The notes beneath the pieces are model-generated. The model searched no databases and was not told the DNA's origin. It saw only the letters and a program-made list of their open reading frames with translations. 23,777 nt of DNA from Coriobacteriia bacterium. GTDB lineage: Bacteria; Actinomycetota; Coriobacteriia; Anaerosomatales; JAENZW01. This document shows positions 22,935 to 23,777 of the stretch, in pieces; position 1 is the first letter of the stretch; each line of letters begins with the position of its first letter. Position numbers and translations under genes: made by a program. Location: positions 1 to 23,777 of the forward strand of contig JAOUET010000007.1 in the NCBI GenBank assembly GCA_029858605.1, in the 5' to 3' direction.

Positions 22935-23777
22935 GCGCCGACCTCCCTGATTCCCGGCGAGACGATCGCCCGCGCCACAAGCCGCATTCCAACGTCCACC
23001 AGAAGCGCGAGAGCGACCATCGGCAGAGCTCCCAACAGCGTCAGATCGTCGGCCTGCTGCCCCCAGCCGAGAAACACGAGCACGCCCAGGCCGCCCGCTC
23101 CAACGAACGCAGTGACGGCCGCTATGCCTATGACGAGCACGGCCGAAGCCCGGACGCCCTCGAGCAAGAGCGGCAGAGCTAGCGGCGCTTCAATCCGAAC
23201 AAGAAGCTGGGTGCGACTCATCCCCATTCCTCGGCCCGCGTCCAGGGCCCCGGCGTCGACACCCGCAAGACCGACATACGTGTTGCGCACGATGGGCAGG
23301 AGTGCGTACAGGGTGAGAGCGATCACTGCAGGCAGCGTGCCTATGCCGGGAAGCCCGAGTGCCGCGAGCGGCAGCACCAGCAGGCCGAGAAGCGCAAGTG
23401 ACGGAACGGTCTGTATAATCCCCGCCACACCGAGCCCGACCTCACGCACGACACGGCTGCGCGATGCCGCCACGCCGAGCGGTACTCCTATGAGCGCGCC
23501 CAAACCGAGGCCCGCTCCGGACAGTACGAGATGCTCGCGCACGAGTTGCCAGAACCGCTCGGACTGCGCCACGTACTCCCGAGCCAGCGAGAGGTCCCCG
23601 AGGCCTCCCCATGCCACGGACATGACGAGACTCGCAGTCACCGCAACTGCCGCAGCGGGACCGAGTAGGGTCGACCGCGGCCCCCGCGTTCCGGCAAACC
23701 ACACAACAGCACCGCCCACGAGAACGAGCCAAGCGCCCGCACCGACCGACACGCGGGCTACGGGACTCGCTACTTGC
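22931..23777 (-). CDS. Osmoprotectant-type ABC importer permease (first; 5' end may be cut)
   Basis: ProW/OpuB-like permease. The conserved core has LVREHLVLSGAGLGLGALIGVPLG, IIQTVPSLALLGLLVL, LPAVIALTLYALLPIVRNTYVGL, AGALDAGRGMGMSRTQLLVRIEAPLALPLLLEGVRAS and AAVTAFVGAGGLGVLV. Before the core are two extra hydrophobic segments. The first possible start in view is GTG 23752 (273 residues), without a clear ribosome site. The frame stays open to the window edge (QVASPVAR precedes), so the real start probably lies outside and the given end is the window limit. The stop overlaps the ATPase start by 4 nt. It shares family with the second permease; the pair would form a heterodimeric channel. Confidence 0.87.
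   Translation of the reverse strand, partial: QVASPVARVSVGAGAWLVLVGGAVVWFAGTRGPRSTLLGPAAAVAVTASLVMSVAWGGLGDLSLAREYVAQSERFWQLVREHLVLSGAGLGLGALIGVPLGVAASRSRVVREVGLGVAGIIQTVPSLALLGLLVLPLAALGLPGIGTLPAVIALTLYALLPIVRNTYVGLAGVDAGALDAGRGMGMSRTQLLVRIEAPLALPLLLEGVRASAVLVIGIAAVTAFVGAGGLGVLVFLGWGQQADDLTLLGALPMVALALLVDVGMRLVARAIVSPGIREVGA

Overview
This 23.8 kb, GC-rich window carries 21 recognisable protein-coding genes, all on the minus strand, so transcription runs from high to low coordinates. I found no tRNA, rRNA, CRISPR array, insertion sequence or phage gene. The gene order tilS-hpt-ftsH then folE-folP-folK is typical of Actinomycetota. A short NadA with three Fe-S cysteines, a Tad pilus locus with no outer-membrane secretin, and the base composition suggest a Gram-positive actinobacterium, perhaps a Coriobacteriia-like lineage. 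The lineage is an inference.

Reading in the direction of transcription: (1) 23777-21025 is a glycine-betaine/carnitine/choline-type (OpuC/OpuB-like) ABC importer, permease - ATPase with CBS domains - permease, with 4-nt overlaps. No substrate-binding protein is visible; one may lie beyond the window edge. (2) 20990-16979 holds tilS, hpt and ftsH, the tRNA-Ile lysidine / purine salvage / membrane protease trio. (3) 16875-14956 is a soluble GAF-domain histidine kinase with a NarL-type response regulator, apparently from its own TATAAT promoter. (4) 14749-6775 is a complete-looking monoderm Tad (tight adherence, type IVc) pilus cluster: Flp pilin, TadE, a TadG-like protein, CpaB, CpaE/TadZ, CpaF/TadA, a VWA-TadB fusion and TadC. 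No prepilin peptidase is present. (5) 6693-4255 is folE-folP-folK for dihydropterin synthesis, with no folB; FolK carries a long unusual C-terminal extension ending in 24-bp tandem repeats. (6) 4080-1 is panB-panC-nadA-nadB, for pantothenate and NAD precursors; nadB is cut by the window start.

The most interesting points are: the roughly 10 kb two-component/Tad block sits exactly between ftsH and folE, which are commonly neighbours; a near-perfect 16-bp stem separates the pilin gene from the rest of the Tad operon; TadB is fused to a secreted-type VWA domain with an intact MIDAS; and folK ends at an in-frame TAG that lies inside its tandem repeat, with the repeat pattern continuing in frame beyond the stop. 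Nothing here is clearly an unknown system. The best novelty candidates are the pilin-tadE hairpin, the VWA-TadB fusion in a pilus locus next to its own sensor pair, and the FolK tail.
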